A stretch of 36,566 bases of DNA. Origin: CAZVAP01 sp964625125. Lineage in GTDB: Bacteria > Patescibacteriota > Gracilibacteria > Absconditabacterales > Absconditicoccaceae. The position numbers were made by a program, and so were the translations under genes. Location of the stretch: the NCBI GenBank assembly GCA_964625125.1, contig CAZVAP010000003.1, positions 1 to 36,566 on the forward strand, in the 5' to 3' direction. Below the pieces are notes generated by a model. That model ran no database searches. It worked only from the letters and a program-made list of their open reading frames with translations, and was not told the DNA's origin. Each line of letters begins with the position of its first letter. The first letter of the stretch is position 1. Below are positions 1-9,943 of this stretch, piece after piece.

Positions 1-99
1 GCTGGTTTAACACCAGAAGAATTTATTAAAAATTTTGATAAAGTAGAAATTTTTGAATATTATACTATTGAGTTTAAAGAAAGATGGGAAAATATCTAG
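1..99 (+). CDS. C-terminal end of an unidentified protein
   Basis: Frame 1 is open from the window edge to a TAG at 97-99 and gives the last 32 residues of a protein whose start lies outside the window. The visible part is acidic and aromatic (a PEEFIKNF stretch, then EYYTIEFKERWENI at the very end). I do not recognise a family from so short a tail. The 81 bases after it, before hflX, are AT-rich; only a weak, imperfect inverted repeat is visible there. Confidence 0.6.
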   Translation, partial: AGLTPEEFIKNFDKVEIFEYYTIEFKERWENI

Positions 100-180
100 T
101 TTTAGGTTAGATAATGATTGATTTTTATATAATTTTTTTTATATTAGCTTAACCCTAACTTTACATTTTGTTATTTTTTT

Positions 181-1308
181 ATGAAAGTAGTTTTGGCTGA
201 TGTAGTAGAACCTAATTTTCCCTCTGAAGAACTTGATTATAGAATGCAAGAACTAGAAAATTTAGTAAATACCTATTGATGAGTTGTAATAGTAGAAAAA
301 ATTCAAAAAAGAGGAAAACCAGATTATGAAACTTTTTTGTGAAAATGAAAACTTGAAGAAATTAAATTTATTATGAGTCAATCAAAAGCTAATCTTTTAA
401 TTTTATGAAATATATTAAAACCAAAGCAATTATACAATTTAAATGAGTATTTTAAAGATATTTGAGCTCAGGTTTGGGATAGAGTAGATTTAATACTTAA
501 AATATTTGATTTACATGCTAAAACTCCAGAAGCTAAATTACAAATAGAGTTAGCTGCTATAAAGCATATGGGACCTAGGATATTTGGTATGGGTATGGAA
601 CTTTCAAGGCAATGAGGTGGTATTTGAACTAAGTGAATATGAGAAACAAATACTGAAATTATGAAAAGGCATTTACAAAAGAGAATTCTTCAAATTGAAG
701 AAAAGTTAAAACAATATGAGAAGGTTAGAAATGTTCATAGAAAATCAAGAAAGTCTAAAGGACTTCCTACTATCTGAATTGTATGATATACTAATGCTGG
801 AAAGTCTTCTTTGTTGAATGTTTTAACTCATAAGGGTGTTTTAGCTGAAAATAAGTTATTTGCAACTTTATGAACATCAGTTGGTGAATTATTTTTGTCA
901 CCTTATGATCTTGGATATGAAAATATTAAATGCGAGTGGAAAAATTGTAAAAAGGTTTTATTAAGTGATACAATAGGTTTTATTAAAGATTTGCCACCTT
1001 CTTTGATTAAAGCATTTAAATCAACATTGGAAGATAGTATTGAATCAGATTTACTTTTTCATGTGGTAGATATTTCTGATCCTTGGTATATAGATAAAAT
1101 AAAGGTAGTTAATCAAATTTTAGATGAAATTTGAGCTACTCAAGAAAGAGTATTAATTTTAAATAAAGTAGATAAAGTCTGAAATTTAGAGCAAAGAATT
1201 AATATAATCAAAAAAGAAGATTTATTAACTGATAATTATTTCTGTGTTTCTACTTATACAAAGGAAGGGTTAGAAGATGTAAAAAAGTTTTTATATGAAA
1301 AATTTTAA
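181..1308 (+). CDS. hflX: GTPase HflX
   Basis: HflX is a ribosome-associated GTPase that splits stalled or hibernating ribosomes. With UGA=Gly the frame runs 375 residues, a little shorter than typical HflX. The N-terminal HflX domain shows the family signatures RGKPDYETFLGKGK and ELAAIKHMGPRIFGMG, followed by SRQGGGIGTKGIGE, several of whose glycines are UGA. The G domain has G1 GYTNAGKS (202-209, first Gly is UGA), G3 DTIGF (from D263) and G4 NKVD (328-331). ATG 181 is the first start, preceded by a T-run rather than a Shine-Dalgarno sequence. The next gene starts 3 bases after the stop, so they are probably co-transcribed. Confidence 0.95.
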
Positions 1309-1311
1309 AAC

Positions 1312-3897
1312 ATGCTTTCTAAAGTTTCAAAACTAACTAATTCTATAAAAAAAAGGGTTTCTAGACTTCATTTAAGAGCTAAACAACAAATGAAGAAAAT
1401 TTTTGAACCAGTATATTATTTGCCTTTTGATGAAAAAGAAGTTGAGCTTTTAGATGTTTTTACTGGTAATGAAGAAAAATATAAAAATTTTTTAGATAAA
1501 CTGAATGTAGATAACATTGAATACTATGAATATTACGAATATTATAAAAATTTTGATTTACTTTTGCTTTCTAAATTAGCTATATATTCTTTATTATTAG
1601 CAAATGAGGCATATTTAAATTATACTAAAATTATGAGTAAAGTTAATCAGAAGTTACAAACTGTATGAGAATTAAGTAAAATAGAAATTAAAGGCTCTAC
1701 TACAAGTTTAATTTCTATTGATCAAATGATAGATGAAATAAATTTCTTATTTATAAATAAATCTTTTAATAAAAATGAAATACCTGAACTTTTAAAAACT
1801 TCAAATCAATTTATTTTTAAATCTGATTCTAAAGAATTAATTAATAAATTTGATTCAGGTGAATTAATACCATTGTTAGAAAACTTTAAAAATATAATAA
1901 ATTATTATAATAAGATTTTCTTATGATTAAATTTAAATGAGAATAATTTGGTTTGACCTAATTTTGGGCCAGCAATTAAATATGTTTTAGATAAATCTGA
2001 AGTGTTAGCTTTAAATTTAGTTAAGTTAAGAAATATTTTATATAAATTTCTTAAAGAAAATTTTGTACCTCCTACAGAAATGGAAGACCAAAATAAGTTT
2101 GAAAGATTTAGAGGTATTGGTATTTGAACTGAATCTGTTTTTATCTGGTTAAAAAAATATAATAGTTTTTGGAAAGATAATATTTCTGATTTGCATAATA
2201 TTTATAAAGTTCTTAAGATTTCTTATTATTTAGATAAATTAAATTTGAATATTGATAAATTTTTTGAGACAATAGATCAAAGTAAGTATGATAATTACAT
2301 TAAGTTTTTTGATAGTTTATTTTCATGAGAAAATACTGCTTTGAAGGAGTATATTTTAAAAAATGCTTCTAATGATGAAATTGTTGACTTAATTGTTTTA
2401 TTAGAAAAAAATAGTAAGCTTATACAAAAATTTTCTTTGTTAAAATATTTAAAAATACAGGATATATTGAAACTTTTAAAATTAGGATTACCTAAAAAAG
2501 ATTTACTTAATTTTATTACTATTAAAGACTTTAATAAATTGCTTAATATTGAAGATTTGCTAGAGAAAATTAATGAGTTGTGAATATCTAAAATTAAATA
2601 TATTCTTTATACTTTTGATAATGGTCTAGAGATTTTACAGCTTCCTACACGTTTAATTAAATTAGTTTATAATAATGAAAAAGTTTTAGAAGATATTGAT
2701 TTATCAAAGGTTGATCCTGGTGAATTAGAGAAATTGATAGAAGATAAAAAGTTATATTCTCAAAAAGAATATTTAAAGACTGTATTGCCAAAATATTTAT
2801 CTGATGAAGTAGAATCTATAAAATCTTTTGATGAAATAGAATCAATTAAAAATAAATATGAAGAATATATTGAATTGTTCTCTAAGTTTCCTATTTTAAA
2901 GAAAATATTTGATGCTTTATATGATAAAAAACCTAAAAAGTTAAAAAATAAACAAATTTTTGAAGTTGTAAATTGTATAAAAGATAATTATTTATTATCC
3001 GATTTGGATTTTATATTGACTTTGTTATCACATTCTAATATTAAAATTACCGAGGAATTTTATAAAAATTTTAATTTTAAAGAAATTATTTCTAATTTAA
3101 TAAAGAAAAAATCTTTTATTAGATTAGAAAATATAAAAACAAGTATTACTTTATCTGATTTGTATAAAAGTGTAAATGACCTAGATATAGAAAATAAAGT
3201 TACAAATATTTTTTCTGATACTCAATATCAATTTATTTTGGAGTATAAAAATACTGATAAATTTGCATATTTAGTTCAGATTTGAGAACTTTTAGGAAAA
3301 GACATTTTGTCTAAACTATCTGATGATAATTTTTTAAACTTAATAACTTTTGAAAATAAAAAGCTAATTCTTATTAGAGAATTTATAGAAATTGTAAAAG
3401 TTAATTTTAAGATAGGATTATCTTCTGGATTTGTAAATATTGTATTAAATGATTTTGATAGCAAGCAAAATATAATTGAGGATTTTATAGCTGAGTATAA
3501 GGATTTTACTATTGATATTGAAGAAAGTTTATTTTTCTCATTGTTATATGAAATTTTTTATAATTCAGAACAAATAGATTTATTAAAGAAAATAGTTTTT
3601 CTACCTGAAGAGTCTATAGAAGAAGGTCAAGAAAATAATTTAAATACATGAAAATGATTAAATAAACTTTCATGATGGTCAGGAAAGCAGTTATTGGCAC
3701 AATTACAAAGATTATGATTTACTATAAAAAGGGTTAATGGTAAAATACAATGAAAATGAGATCATATTTTATTATATAGAGAAAAAGATAATAAATATTT
3801 TCTTGTTCCTATGCATAAAACAATAAAGGCCTCTACATTAAAAGATACTCTTAAAAGAGCAGGTATTTTAGAAGAATTTTTAGAATCTTTAGATTAA
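1312..3897 (+). CDS. Large unknown protein with C-terminal HicA-like domain
   Basis: An 861-residue protein readable only with UGA=Gly. Residues 1 to about 780 are charged, Lys/Glu/Asn/Leu-rich and look mostly helical; I recognise no family and see no signal peptide or clear membrane segment. Residues about 787-858 resemble the HicA/YcfA fold (small double-stranded-RNA-binding-like mRNA interferase family): GKQLLAQLQRLGF, then KGDHILLYRE at the place of HicA's GSHH, then VPMH and the closing helix STLKDTLKRAGI. The catalytic-type histidine is retained. No HicB-type antitoxin gene is adjacent. It lies between hflX (3 bases upstream) and ruvC (2 bases downstream), so it is probably in one operon with translation and DNA-repair genes. 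The HicA resemblance is by eye. Whether it cuts RNA or only binds it is unknown. Confidence 0.8.
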
Positions 3898-3899
3898 AT

Positions 3900-4382
3900 A
3901 TGTTTTTTTTATGAGTGGATCCTTGAATTAGAAAATTGTGATTTGCACTTATAGATGAAAATAAAAAAATTTATGAATTGTGAGCTATAATAAATGAATT
4001 AGAAAGTTATAATGATAACCCTAGAAGAATGTATGAACTTTCTAAATTTTTTGATAAACTTTTAGAAAAATATGATATACAATCTGTATGTATTGAGAAA
4101 CTCTTTTTTACTAGGTATAACCAGGCAAATGCTGAATTTGTTTATGGTGTAAGAGGTATTTTATTATCTAAGTTTTATGAAAAAAATATTAAAATAGTTG
4201 AACTTACTCCAAAAGAGATAAAAAAAATAATTACTTGAAATTGAGCTTCAAATAAATTATCTATCCAAAGATCAGTACAAAGACTATTTAACCTAGTTGA
4301 AATGCCACAACCTCATGATGCTGCTGATGCATTATGAATGGCTTGGATTGCTTTAAAAACTTATTTAAAAAATAAAGTTTAG
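3900..4382 (+). CDS. ruvC: Holliday junction resolvase RuvC
   Basis: RuvC is the Mg-dependent endonuclease that resolves Holliday junctions together with RuvAB. The 160-residue product has the normal RuvC length. It opens MFFLGVDPGIRKLGFAL, where the catalytic D7 and the glycines (G5 and G9 are UGA) match the family's GIDPG..xxG motif. The second acidic residue is E66 in CIEKLFF, and the C-terminal catalytic cluster is H139/D140/D143 in PHDAADALG. Starting at ATG 3900 restores the catalytic N-terminus; a later ATG at 4029 would lose it. It begins 2 bases after the upstream stop, without a Shine-Dalgarno sequence. Confidence 0.95.
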
Positions 4383-4394
4383 TTTAAATATTTA

Positions 4395-4772
4395 ATGCTA
4401 AAGATGAATGTAAAAAAACTTTATTATGGGCTAGTAAGTTTAATATCTGTAATTGCTATTGCTACTAGTAGTTGAATTTTGTTGTCTTCAGTTTTAAAAA
4501 TGTATTTGATTTCAGATAAAGAGTATATTGAAGCTAATCATTGGATTATTGATAGTTGTAAATATGTAGGAAAATCTAATTCTTTGTGAGGTCAGGTTTC
4601 AGTGTGAAATTATTCTTCTAAACAAGAATGTATTAAAGATAAGACTAAGCAAATTTTATTGGAAAGAAAATATAATTTTAAGATGTCTATAATATCTTCC
4701 TTATCAGTTTTAATTGTATTTTTAATTTTATTTGTTTTTCATTATCCAAGATTTAAAAAGTTAGATAATTAA
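4395..4772 (+). CDS. Small two-helix membrane protein, unknown
   Basis: The 125-residue product has one hydrophobic helix near residues 10-35 (LVSLISVIAIATSSGILLSS) and another near 98-116 (IISSLSVLIVFLILFVF). They are separated by a roughly 60-residue polar loop with two cysteines (DSCKY and KQECIK) that could form a disulfide outside the cell. The C-terminus is basic (PRFKKLDN). An in-frame ATG at 4404 is an equally possible start. I recognise no family. It sits between ruvC and rnhA and is probably part of the same transcription unit. Confidence 0.7.
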
Positions 4773-4777
4773 AATTA

Positions 4778-5212
4778 ATGAGAAAAGTTATTATTTATAC
4801 TGATGGTTCCTGTTTATGAAATCCTTGAAAATGAGGTTGGTGTGCATTATTAAAATTTAAAGATAAAGAAAAAATAATTTCAGGTTCTGAAAATAATACT
4901 ACCAATAATCAGATGGAGCTGACTGCTATTATAAAGGCTTTAGAAGAAGTGAAAACTAATAAATATCCTATTGAAATATACACAGATAGTAAATATGTCC
5001 TTGATTGAATTACAAAATGGATAAAAAACTGGAAAAAAAATTGATGGAAAACTTCCAATAAACAAGTTGTTAAAAATAAAGATTTATGGGAGAAATTAGA
5101 TAAATTGTTTACTAATTTTAATGTAAAAATTAGTTGGGTAAAAGGACACTGAACTGATAAGTATAATAATTTAGTTGATGAAATAGCAAGAAAAGAAGCT
5201 TTAAATTCTTAA
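4778..5212 (+). CDS. rnhA: Ribonuclease HI
   Basis: RNase HI degrades RNA in RNA:DNA hybrids. The 144-residue length is typical of bacterial single-domain RNase HI. All four catalytic acidic residues are visible: D9 in YTDGS, E47 in NNQMELTA, D70 in YTDSKYV and D134 in NLVDEIA. H124 in WVKGHG also matches the family. The glycines of GNPGKGGW are partly encoded by UGA. The gene starts 5 bases after the preceding stop. Confidence 0.95.
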
Positions 5213-5221
5213 ATTATTATA

Positions 5222-5563
5222 ATGGATAATAAGATATTATCTTTTTCTGAATGATCTGAAAACTGAGTAGAATCAAAAGTATGTAATTTACATAATGAGA
5301 TTAGCTCTGAAATTGAAAAAATATTAGATAATAAAATAAAAAAAATTTACCAACATTATTTTAATAACTTATTTTTATTGTTATTTAACTTTACTTATTG
5401 TAAGGATGATAGTTATAAAAATTATTTTAGCATTTTACCTATTTTAATGAAGCATATTGGTAGTGAAAAAATGAATAATTTTTTAAAGAAAAACTATGAT
5501 AATAGAAAATTGTCATTTGAAATACTAAAACATTTTTATGAACAAAATATAAACGATAAATAA
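5222..5563 (+). CDS. Small unknown protein
   Basis: A 113-residue product with two UGA codons near the N-terminus (FSEGSENG). It is mostly helical in appearance, with Lys/Asn/Phe/Tyr-rich stretches (HYFNNLFLLLFNFTY) and no clear signal peptide or complete membrane span. I recognise no family. It begins 9 bases after rnhA and is the last gene before the tRNA pair, so it may end the hflX-ruvC-rnhA transcription unit. Confidence 0.6.
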
Positions 5564-5602
5564 AGTATAAAATTTTTAATTAAATACTTAAATAGTAAAT
5601 TT

Positions 5603-5631
5603 TTCTTGAAAAATAAACTTAATTTTATAAT
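5603..5631 (+). promoter_or_regulatory. Putative tRNA promoter
   Basis: A perfect -10 TATAAT (5626-5631) lies 16 bases before the mature tRNA-Ser. A weak -35 TTCTTG (5603-5608) is 17 bp upstream; a better TTGAAA (5606-5611) is only 14 bp away. Confidence 0.45.
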
Positions 5632-5647
5632 ATACAACTTACCAGCT

Positions 5648-5732
5648 GGTGAGATGGGTGAGTGGTTGAAACCACCTCCCTGCTAAGGAGGCGTGCCTTC
5701 GGGCACCGAGGGTTCGAATCCCTCTCTCACCG
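5648..5732 (+). tRNA. tRNA-Ser(GCT)
   Basis: The acceptor stem GGTGAGA pairs with TCTCACC and the discriminator is G. The anticodon stem CCTCC/GGAGG closes the loop CTGCTAA with anticodon GCT, which reads AGC/AGU. The long variable arm (GTGCC/GGGCAC) identifies a class II serine tRNA, and the T-loop GGTTCGAATCC is canonical. The 3' CCA is not encoded. Confidence 0.95.
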
Positions 5733-5742
5733 TATTTAGTAT

Positions 5743-5815
5743 GGCACCGTAGCTCAGGGGTTAGAGCGATCCTCTCATAAGGGATAGGTCGGTGGTTCAA
5801 ATCCACCCGGTGCTA
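5743..5815 (+). tRNA. tRNA with CAT anticodon (Ile2 or elongator Met)
   Basis: The acceptor stem GGCACCG pairs with CGGTGCT (one G-U) and the discriminator is A. The D-arm is GCTC/GAGC. The anticodon stem ATCCT/GGGAT holds loop CTCATAA, anticodon CAT. The T-arm GGTGGTTCAAATCCACC resembles tRNA-Ile2, whose C34 becomes lysidine to read AUA, a codon used heavily here. Elongator tRNA-Met cannot be excluded. The 3' CCA is not encoded. It lies 10 bases after tRNA-Ser and is probably co-transcribed with it. Confidence 0.85.
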
Positions 5816-5820
5816 TTTAT

Positions 5821-5880
5821 ACCTGGTATTTATTTCGTTCTTAAGTGTAAGGGCTGAAATAAATACTAGGTTAATTTTTT
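5821..5880 (+). terminator. Long hairpin with U-run after the tRNA pair
   Basis: A 16-bp stem (5821-5836 with 5856-5871, one mismatch) encloses a 19-base loop and is followed by a T-run. It looks like the tRNA transcript terminator. Only about 20 bases then remain before the rpmG start codon, so readthrough into rpmG, or a processing role, is also possible. Confidence 0.6.
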
Positions 5881-5901
5881 ATTTTTGGTTATTAAACTAT
5901 A

Positions 5902-6075
5902 ATGGCAAAAAAATGACATGTTATGCAAGTTTGATTGCAATGTTCAGAATGTGGTAGAATGAATTATGTTACTACAAGAAATAAGCTTAATGTTCCTACA
6001 AAATTGGAATTAAGAAAATATTGTCCTCAATGTAGAAAACATACTATTCATAAAGAAAAGCAAAAATTAAAGTAA
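5902..6075 (+). CDS. rpmG: 50S ribosomal protein bL33
   Basis: bL33 is a small protein of the large ribosomal subunit. The 57-residue product begins MAKKGHVMQVGLQCSECG. It carries two CxxC pairs (CSEC and CPQC) typical of the zinc-binding form of bL33. The TTRNKLN and LELRKYCPQCRKHTIHKE stretches are family-typical. Two glycines are UGA. The start codon lies directly after the upstream hairpin, and rpsP follows 22 bases later. Confidence 0.95.
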
Positions 6076-6097
6076 TTTACTTATTTAATTAATTTCA

Positions 6098-6391
6098 ATG
6101 TTAAGAATTAGATTATCTAGACATGGTAGAACTCATAGACCTTTTTACAGAGTAGTATTAACAGAGCATACTAAGCCTGTTAAATCTGGTTATCAAGAAG
6201 TTTTAGGTTGGTATGACCCAATAAATCATAAACAAGATTTAGATATAGATGCTATTTTAAACTGGATTTCAAAGGGTGCTCAACCTTCAGAAAGAGTTGC
6301 AAAATTAGCTTATAAAGTTTCTGGTAATGAAACTTTTAAAAAGTTCTTTAAAATTAGAGACAGACAAAGACCAAAGAAAAAAGAAGATTAA
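6098..6391 (+). CDS. rpsP: 30S ribosomal protein bS16
   Basis: bS16 is a small-subunit assembly protein. The 97-residue product starts MLRIRLSRHGRTHRPFYRVV, the highly conserved N-terminus of the family, and contains EVLGWYDP and a basic C-terminus. It has no in-frame UGA. It follows rpmG on the same strand and ends just before a strong terminator, so rpmG-rpsP is a likely ribosomal transcription unit. Confidence 0.96.
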   Translation: MLRIRLSRHGRTHRPFYRVVLTEHTKPVKSGYQEVLGWYDPINHKQDLDIDAILNWISKGAQPSERVAKLAYKVSGNETFKKFFKIRDRQRPKKKED

Positions 6392-6392
6392 T

Positions 6393-6425
6393 AAAAAAGG
6401 CTAGCAGTTATTTGCTAGCTTTTTT
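6393..6425. terminator. Bidirectional terminator between rpsP and the minus-strand gene
   Basis: The stem GCTAGCA/TGCTAGC is flanked by A6 on the left and T6 on the right, so it can terminate in both directions. It also contains the TAG stop (6415-6417) of the minus-strand zinc-ribbon gene. Confidence 0.8.
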
Positions 6426-6936
6426 GATATTCAATAATAACTTTTTTTATAAAGTTAATTAATTCTGTAAATTTTTGTTTATTAAGCCATATTTTTTCTC
6501 AATAACCTGTATGTACTTTTGGTCGAATTCATAATATATTAATTGAAATTTTATACCAATTGTACTGATGTATGTGTTCTTCATTGTTTTCTGGTAGAGA
6601 AAAATCTTTTTCTTTTTTCGAATAATTAGTTATTTCATAAAAAAAACTTACTATGTATCTTTTCTTTTTAAAATAATACTTTATTGCCACTATTTTATTA
6701 TTTTCAGGATTAATAATAACCTGATAGCTTTCGTATTTTAAAAATTTTATTTTTCTTTTTTTTATAGTCAATTTGAAATTATTAGAGATTTTTTCCTTAG
6801 TTTGTTTTATTTTCCTAGAGATAGAAACATTATTGTGTTCTAAACAATATCAACAGTCAGGACAAGTTCTTGTGCTTAGATTAAAGTTTTCTGAATCACA
6901 ATTTGGACATTTTCAAGAATAATCCAAAGTTTCCAT
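6415..6936 (-). CDS. Zinc-ribbon protein, unknown
   Basis: With UGA=Gly the product is 173 residues. The N-terminus has a zinc-ribbon arrangement: CPNC near residues 10-13 and CPDCGYC around residue 30. The rest is basic and beta-like (KYESYQVIINPENNKIVAIKYYF). One CGA codon occurs at residue 138 (I-CGA-P). I recognise no family. The ATG lies 2 bases after the ruvX stop, so it is the last gene of the nusA-uvrB-ruvX unit. Its stop lies within the shared terminator hairpin. Confidence 0.75.
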
Positions 6937-6938
6937 TT

Positions 6939-7319
6939 TTAATTTTGATTATTAAATCTTTCAAGAATTTTCATAGCAGCAATTGTATCTTCTTCTCATG
7001 GTTTTTTTTGAAAATTTCAGGTTGTAGCATTTGCTTCTACAGAAGTATAGTCTTCATCTACTTTTATTACTTCCATATCTGGATATACAAAGCTTAATTC
7101 TTTAATAAATTTATCTATTTTTTCTTGCATTGATTTTTCTCTTTGTGGGTATCATATAACTATTTTTTTTATATTGTATTGCTGGATTATATTTGCAAGT
7201 TCAAACATTGTGTTTCCATCATTTTGAATGTATCCTACTGGAATTATTACATTATGTTTTGTATCTTTTTTGGCTAATCAAATATATTTAGTTCAATAGT
7301 CTATTCATAAAATGTTCAT
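6939..7319 (-). CDS. ruvX: Putative pre-16S rRNA nuclease YqgF/RuvX
   Basis: YqgF is an RNase-H-fold nuclease linked to 5' maturation of 16S rRNA. The 126-residue product fits the family. It begins MNILGIDYGTKYIGLA (the GIDYGxKxxGLA motif, with all three glycines UGA). It continues with VIGYP, VDEDYTSVEA (family: DERxTTxxA) and, near the end, the acidic residue of EEDTIAAMKIL. It starts about 20 bases after the uvrB stop and lies 2 bases ahead of the zinc-ribbon gene. Confidence 0.93.
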
Positions 7320-7340
7320 TTTTTAACCTTAATTTATAAA

Positions 7341-8834
7341 TTATTTATTTTTGTCAATAATCTTTTCTAAAGATTTTTCAAGTATTTTATAATCTCAGCT
7401 TTTAGGATAAATATAGGTAATTGGATCTAATAGTCCTGTAGGTCTAATAATTTGTTCAACTATTGTATTATTTGATGCTTTTATCTCATATTCAGCTGGA
7501 GTTGCTGATACAAAGAGGATGTATACTTTTTTCTTTTTTGAGTGGGATAAAGCATTTAATACTGGTTGTAAATCAAAGGAAAAGTCTTTTTTGTTATCCA
7601 ATAAATTGCTTTCAATCTCAATTATTTCTTTGTAAATTTTTAATAAATTGCTATTTGATGATAAAATTTCTTCATTAGGTTTTATATTTAGTAAATATTC
7701 TAATTCATCCCAAAATAAAGGTCTGTGATCCAAAGCTGAAGGTAGTCTAAATCAATAATTTATTAAATTTAATTTTCTACTTTTATCTGCAGAAGGCATA
7801 GCTTGAAATTGAGGGATAGTCATATGTGATTCATCTATTATGAGTAGAAATTCATCTGGGAAATAATCAAATAAACTTTGCGGAGGTTGAGCAGGCAATC
7901 TTCTTTCAAAATATCTAGAGTAGTTTTCAATTCAGTTTACAAATCAAGTTTCTTTTATCATCTTTAGATCATAGCTTACTCTTTGTTGTATTCTTTGAGC
8001 AAAAAGTAGTTCATTTCTTTTTTTGAAATATTCTATTCTTAAGATTAATTCATTTTCAATTTCTTTTAAAATTTGGTCTAGATTATCCATATTTTGCATA
8101 AATTGAGTTGCTGGCCATATGGTAACTTTTTTAGTATCTCATATTTTGTTCCACCTTATAGGGTCTTTTTTTTCAATATAAATTACAGTATCCTCATCAA
8201 AGTGTATTCTGTATATAACATCTTCTATAGAAGAGTAAATATCTAACATATTTCCTATAAAATTAAATGTTCCTGCAGAAATATCTCATTTTGCTGGATT
8301 ATATTGCATATTTAATAGTTTTTCTTTAATTTTTCTTAGATTATATTCTTTTCATACTTCAAATGTTATACTAGATTCTATAAACAATTCAGCAGTTCCT
8401 AATCAGTAAATAGCACTTACTGAGCTAATTATAATTGTATCAGGTCTAGTTAAAAGATTTGACATTGCAGCTAAACGATACATTTCAATTTCATTATTTA
8501 CACTGGAGTCTTTTTCTATGTATATATCTCTTTCAGGAATATAACTTTCAGGTTGATAATAGTCAAAATATGATACAAAGTAGTTTACTGCATTATCAGG
8601 AAAAAAACCCTTGAACTCAGTAGTTAATTGAGCTGCAAGGGTTTTATTGTGGGATAAAACTAATGTAGGTAAATTTAGTTCTTTGATAATATTTGCCATA
8701 GTAAAGGTTTTTCAAGTTCAAGTTGCACCCAACAAAACAACTTTATCTTGCCCAGTTTCAAAATGTTTTAATATTTGACTGATTGCTTTTGGTTGGTCTC
8801 AAGCAGGTTTGTATGGAGCATTTAATTTGAACAT
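7341..8834 (-). CDS. uvrB: UvrB lacking its C-terminal helicase half
   Basis: UvrB is the damage-verifying helicase of UvrABC excision repair. The start of the 497-residue product is canonical: APYKPAGDQPKAI, then the P-loop GATGTGKT (36-43; both inner glycines are UGA). The beta-hairpin region SYFDYYQPESYIPERD, DESH (D334) and SATP (from S443) follow. The protein stops soon after VEQIIRPTGLLDP, about 240 residues short of the usual length of about 670. The second RecA-like domain (motifs IV-VI) and the UvrC-binding UVR domain are missing. An insertion of roughly 50 residues precedes SATP. No continuation exists in any frame before ruvX. ATG 8834 overlaps the nusA stop (TAATG), indicating translational coupling; an ATG at 8858 lies inside nusA. 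Confidence 0.9.
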
Positions 8835-9880
8835 TATTTGATTATTACTTTTTTTCATAAAAGTCTTGATGCTAATTTTACATTTACTGCATTTTTACCA
8901 AATGCTAAAGGTTTTTGTTCTTCTGGTATGTATACATAAATTATATTGTTTTCATTATCTTCTTCTATTTTTGTTACTTTTGCAGGATGAAAGATATTTT
9001 TAACAAATTGTTTTAAGTCATCAGAATATTCAATTATATCTACTTTTTCATCTCATAATTCTTCTAAAATTTGTGATATTCTAGCTCCTTTTTCTCAAAC
9101 ACATACACCTACTGGGTCAATTCTTTCATCATCTGTAGAAACTGCTACCTTTGTTTTTATACCTGGTATTCTTGCAATTCTTTCAATTTTTACTTTTCAT
9201 TCTTCTAGTTCAGGTATGTATTTTTTCATAATAGCAGCTACATATTCTGGGTCTGATTCAGTTATTTCTAATATTATGTCAGAACCTTGTTTTTTAATTT
9301 CTTTTAATAATACTTTTATACTATCTCATACATTGTAATTTTTTCATTTTATTTGTCCTTCTACAGGAAGAATTACAGTATTGTCTCAAAACTCTAAAAC
9401 AACTAATTCTCATTGAACATATTTAATTTTTCATTCTAAAATATCTCATTTTGAATCAGCAAAAGTTCTATAAAATCTTTCTTTTTCTATTTTTTTTACT
9501 TGTTGCTTAATAGTTTGTGCAGCAGCTTGAGCAGCTATTCTTGAAAATTCTAGTTTTTCAGGAGTTATATCTACTAATAATTCTTCTCCAGGTTTTACAT
9601 CTTTTTTATATTTTTTAGCTTCTGATAAGTGAATTTGTTTTTCTGGTTCTGTTATTTCTTCTTCATCTGAGATAACCTTATAAACTCTATATATTTTTAA
9701 ATTTCCATTTTTATCCATAATCATATCTAAATCTATTTTTTTATTTTTATTAAGATAGTCTCTTCTAAATGCAGTTTTGATTCACATTTTAACCACATTA
9801 TATACTTCTTCTGGTGTAAAGTTATATTCCTTAACTAATTCTTCTAATGCAGTGATAATTTTTTTTGGATCTAATCTCAT
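8834..9880 (-). CDS. nusA: Transcription elongation/termination factor NusA
   Basis: NusA binds RNA polymerase and nascent RNA and modulates pausing, termination and antitermination. The 348-residue product has the NusA N-domain (MRLDPKKIITALEELVKEY, GIKTAFRRDY, FSRIAAQAAAQTIKQQ). An S1-like region follows (about 135-200), then the KH domains (VGVCVGEKGARI, EELGDEKVDIIEYSDD), ending in LAFGKNAVNVKLASRLLGKKV. Length is that of short NusA forms without the C-terminal acidic repeats. It is the first gene of the unit nusA-uvrB-ruvX-zinc ribbon, and its stop overlaps the uvrB start by one base. Its leader holds a terminator-like hairpin. Confidence 0.95.
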
Positions 9881-9907
9881 AATTTTTTATTGTTATTAAT
9901 ATAAATA

Positions 9908-9931
9908 AAGACCCCTATAATAAGGGGCCTT
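9908..9931 (-). promoter_or_regulatory. Terminator-like hairpin in the nusA leader
   Basis: On the minus strand AAGGCCCCT pairs with AGGGGTCTT (9 bp, one G-U) around a 6-base loop, followed by a U/A-rich tail. It lies between the nusA promoter and start codon, so it may act as an attenuator. It is the most GC-rich stem in the neighbourhood apart from stable RNAs. Confidence 0.55.
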
Positions 9932-9943
9932 AACTTGTAAGCT

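Noticed and set aside
100..180. Inverted repeat between the first gene end and hflX as a terminator
   Set aside because: The possible stem (AGGTTAG with CTTAACCCT) is imperfect with a long loop. Not strong enough to annotate.
3276..3464. Open frame on the minus strand within the 861-residue gene
   Set aside because: It is antisense to a long supported gene, with no start context or family features. The same applies to 7463-7678 (+), 14016-14291 (-), 15458-15649 (-), 18938-19135 (+), 32625-32831 (+) and 33375-33707 (+).
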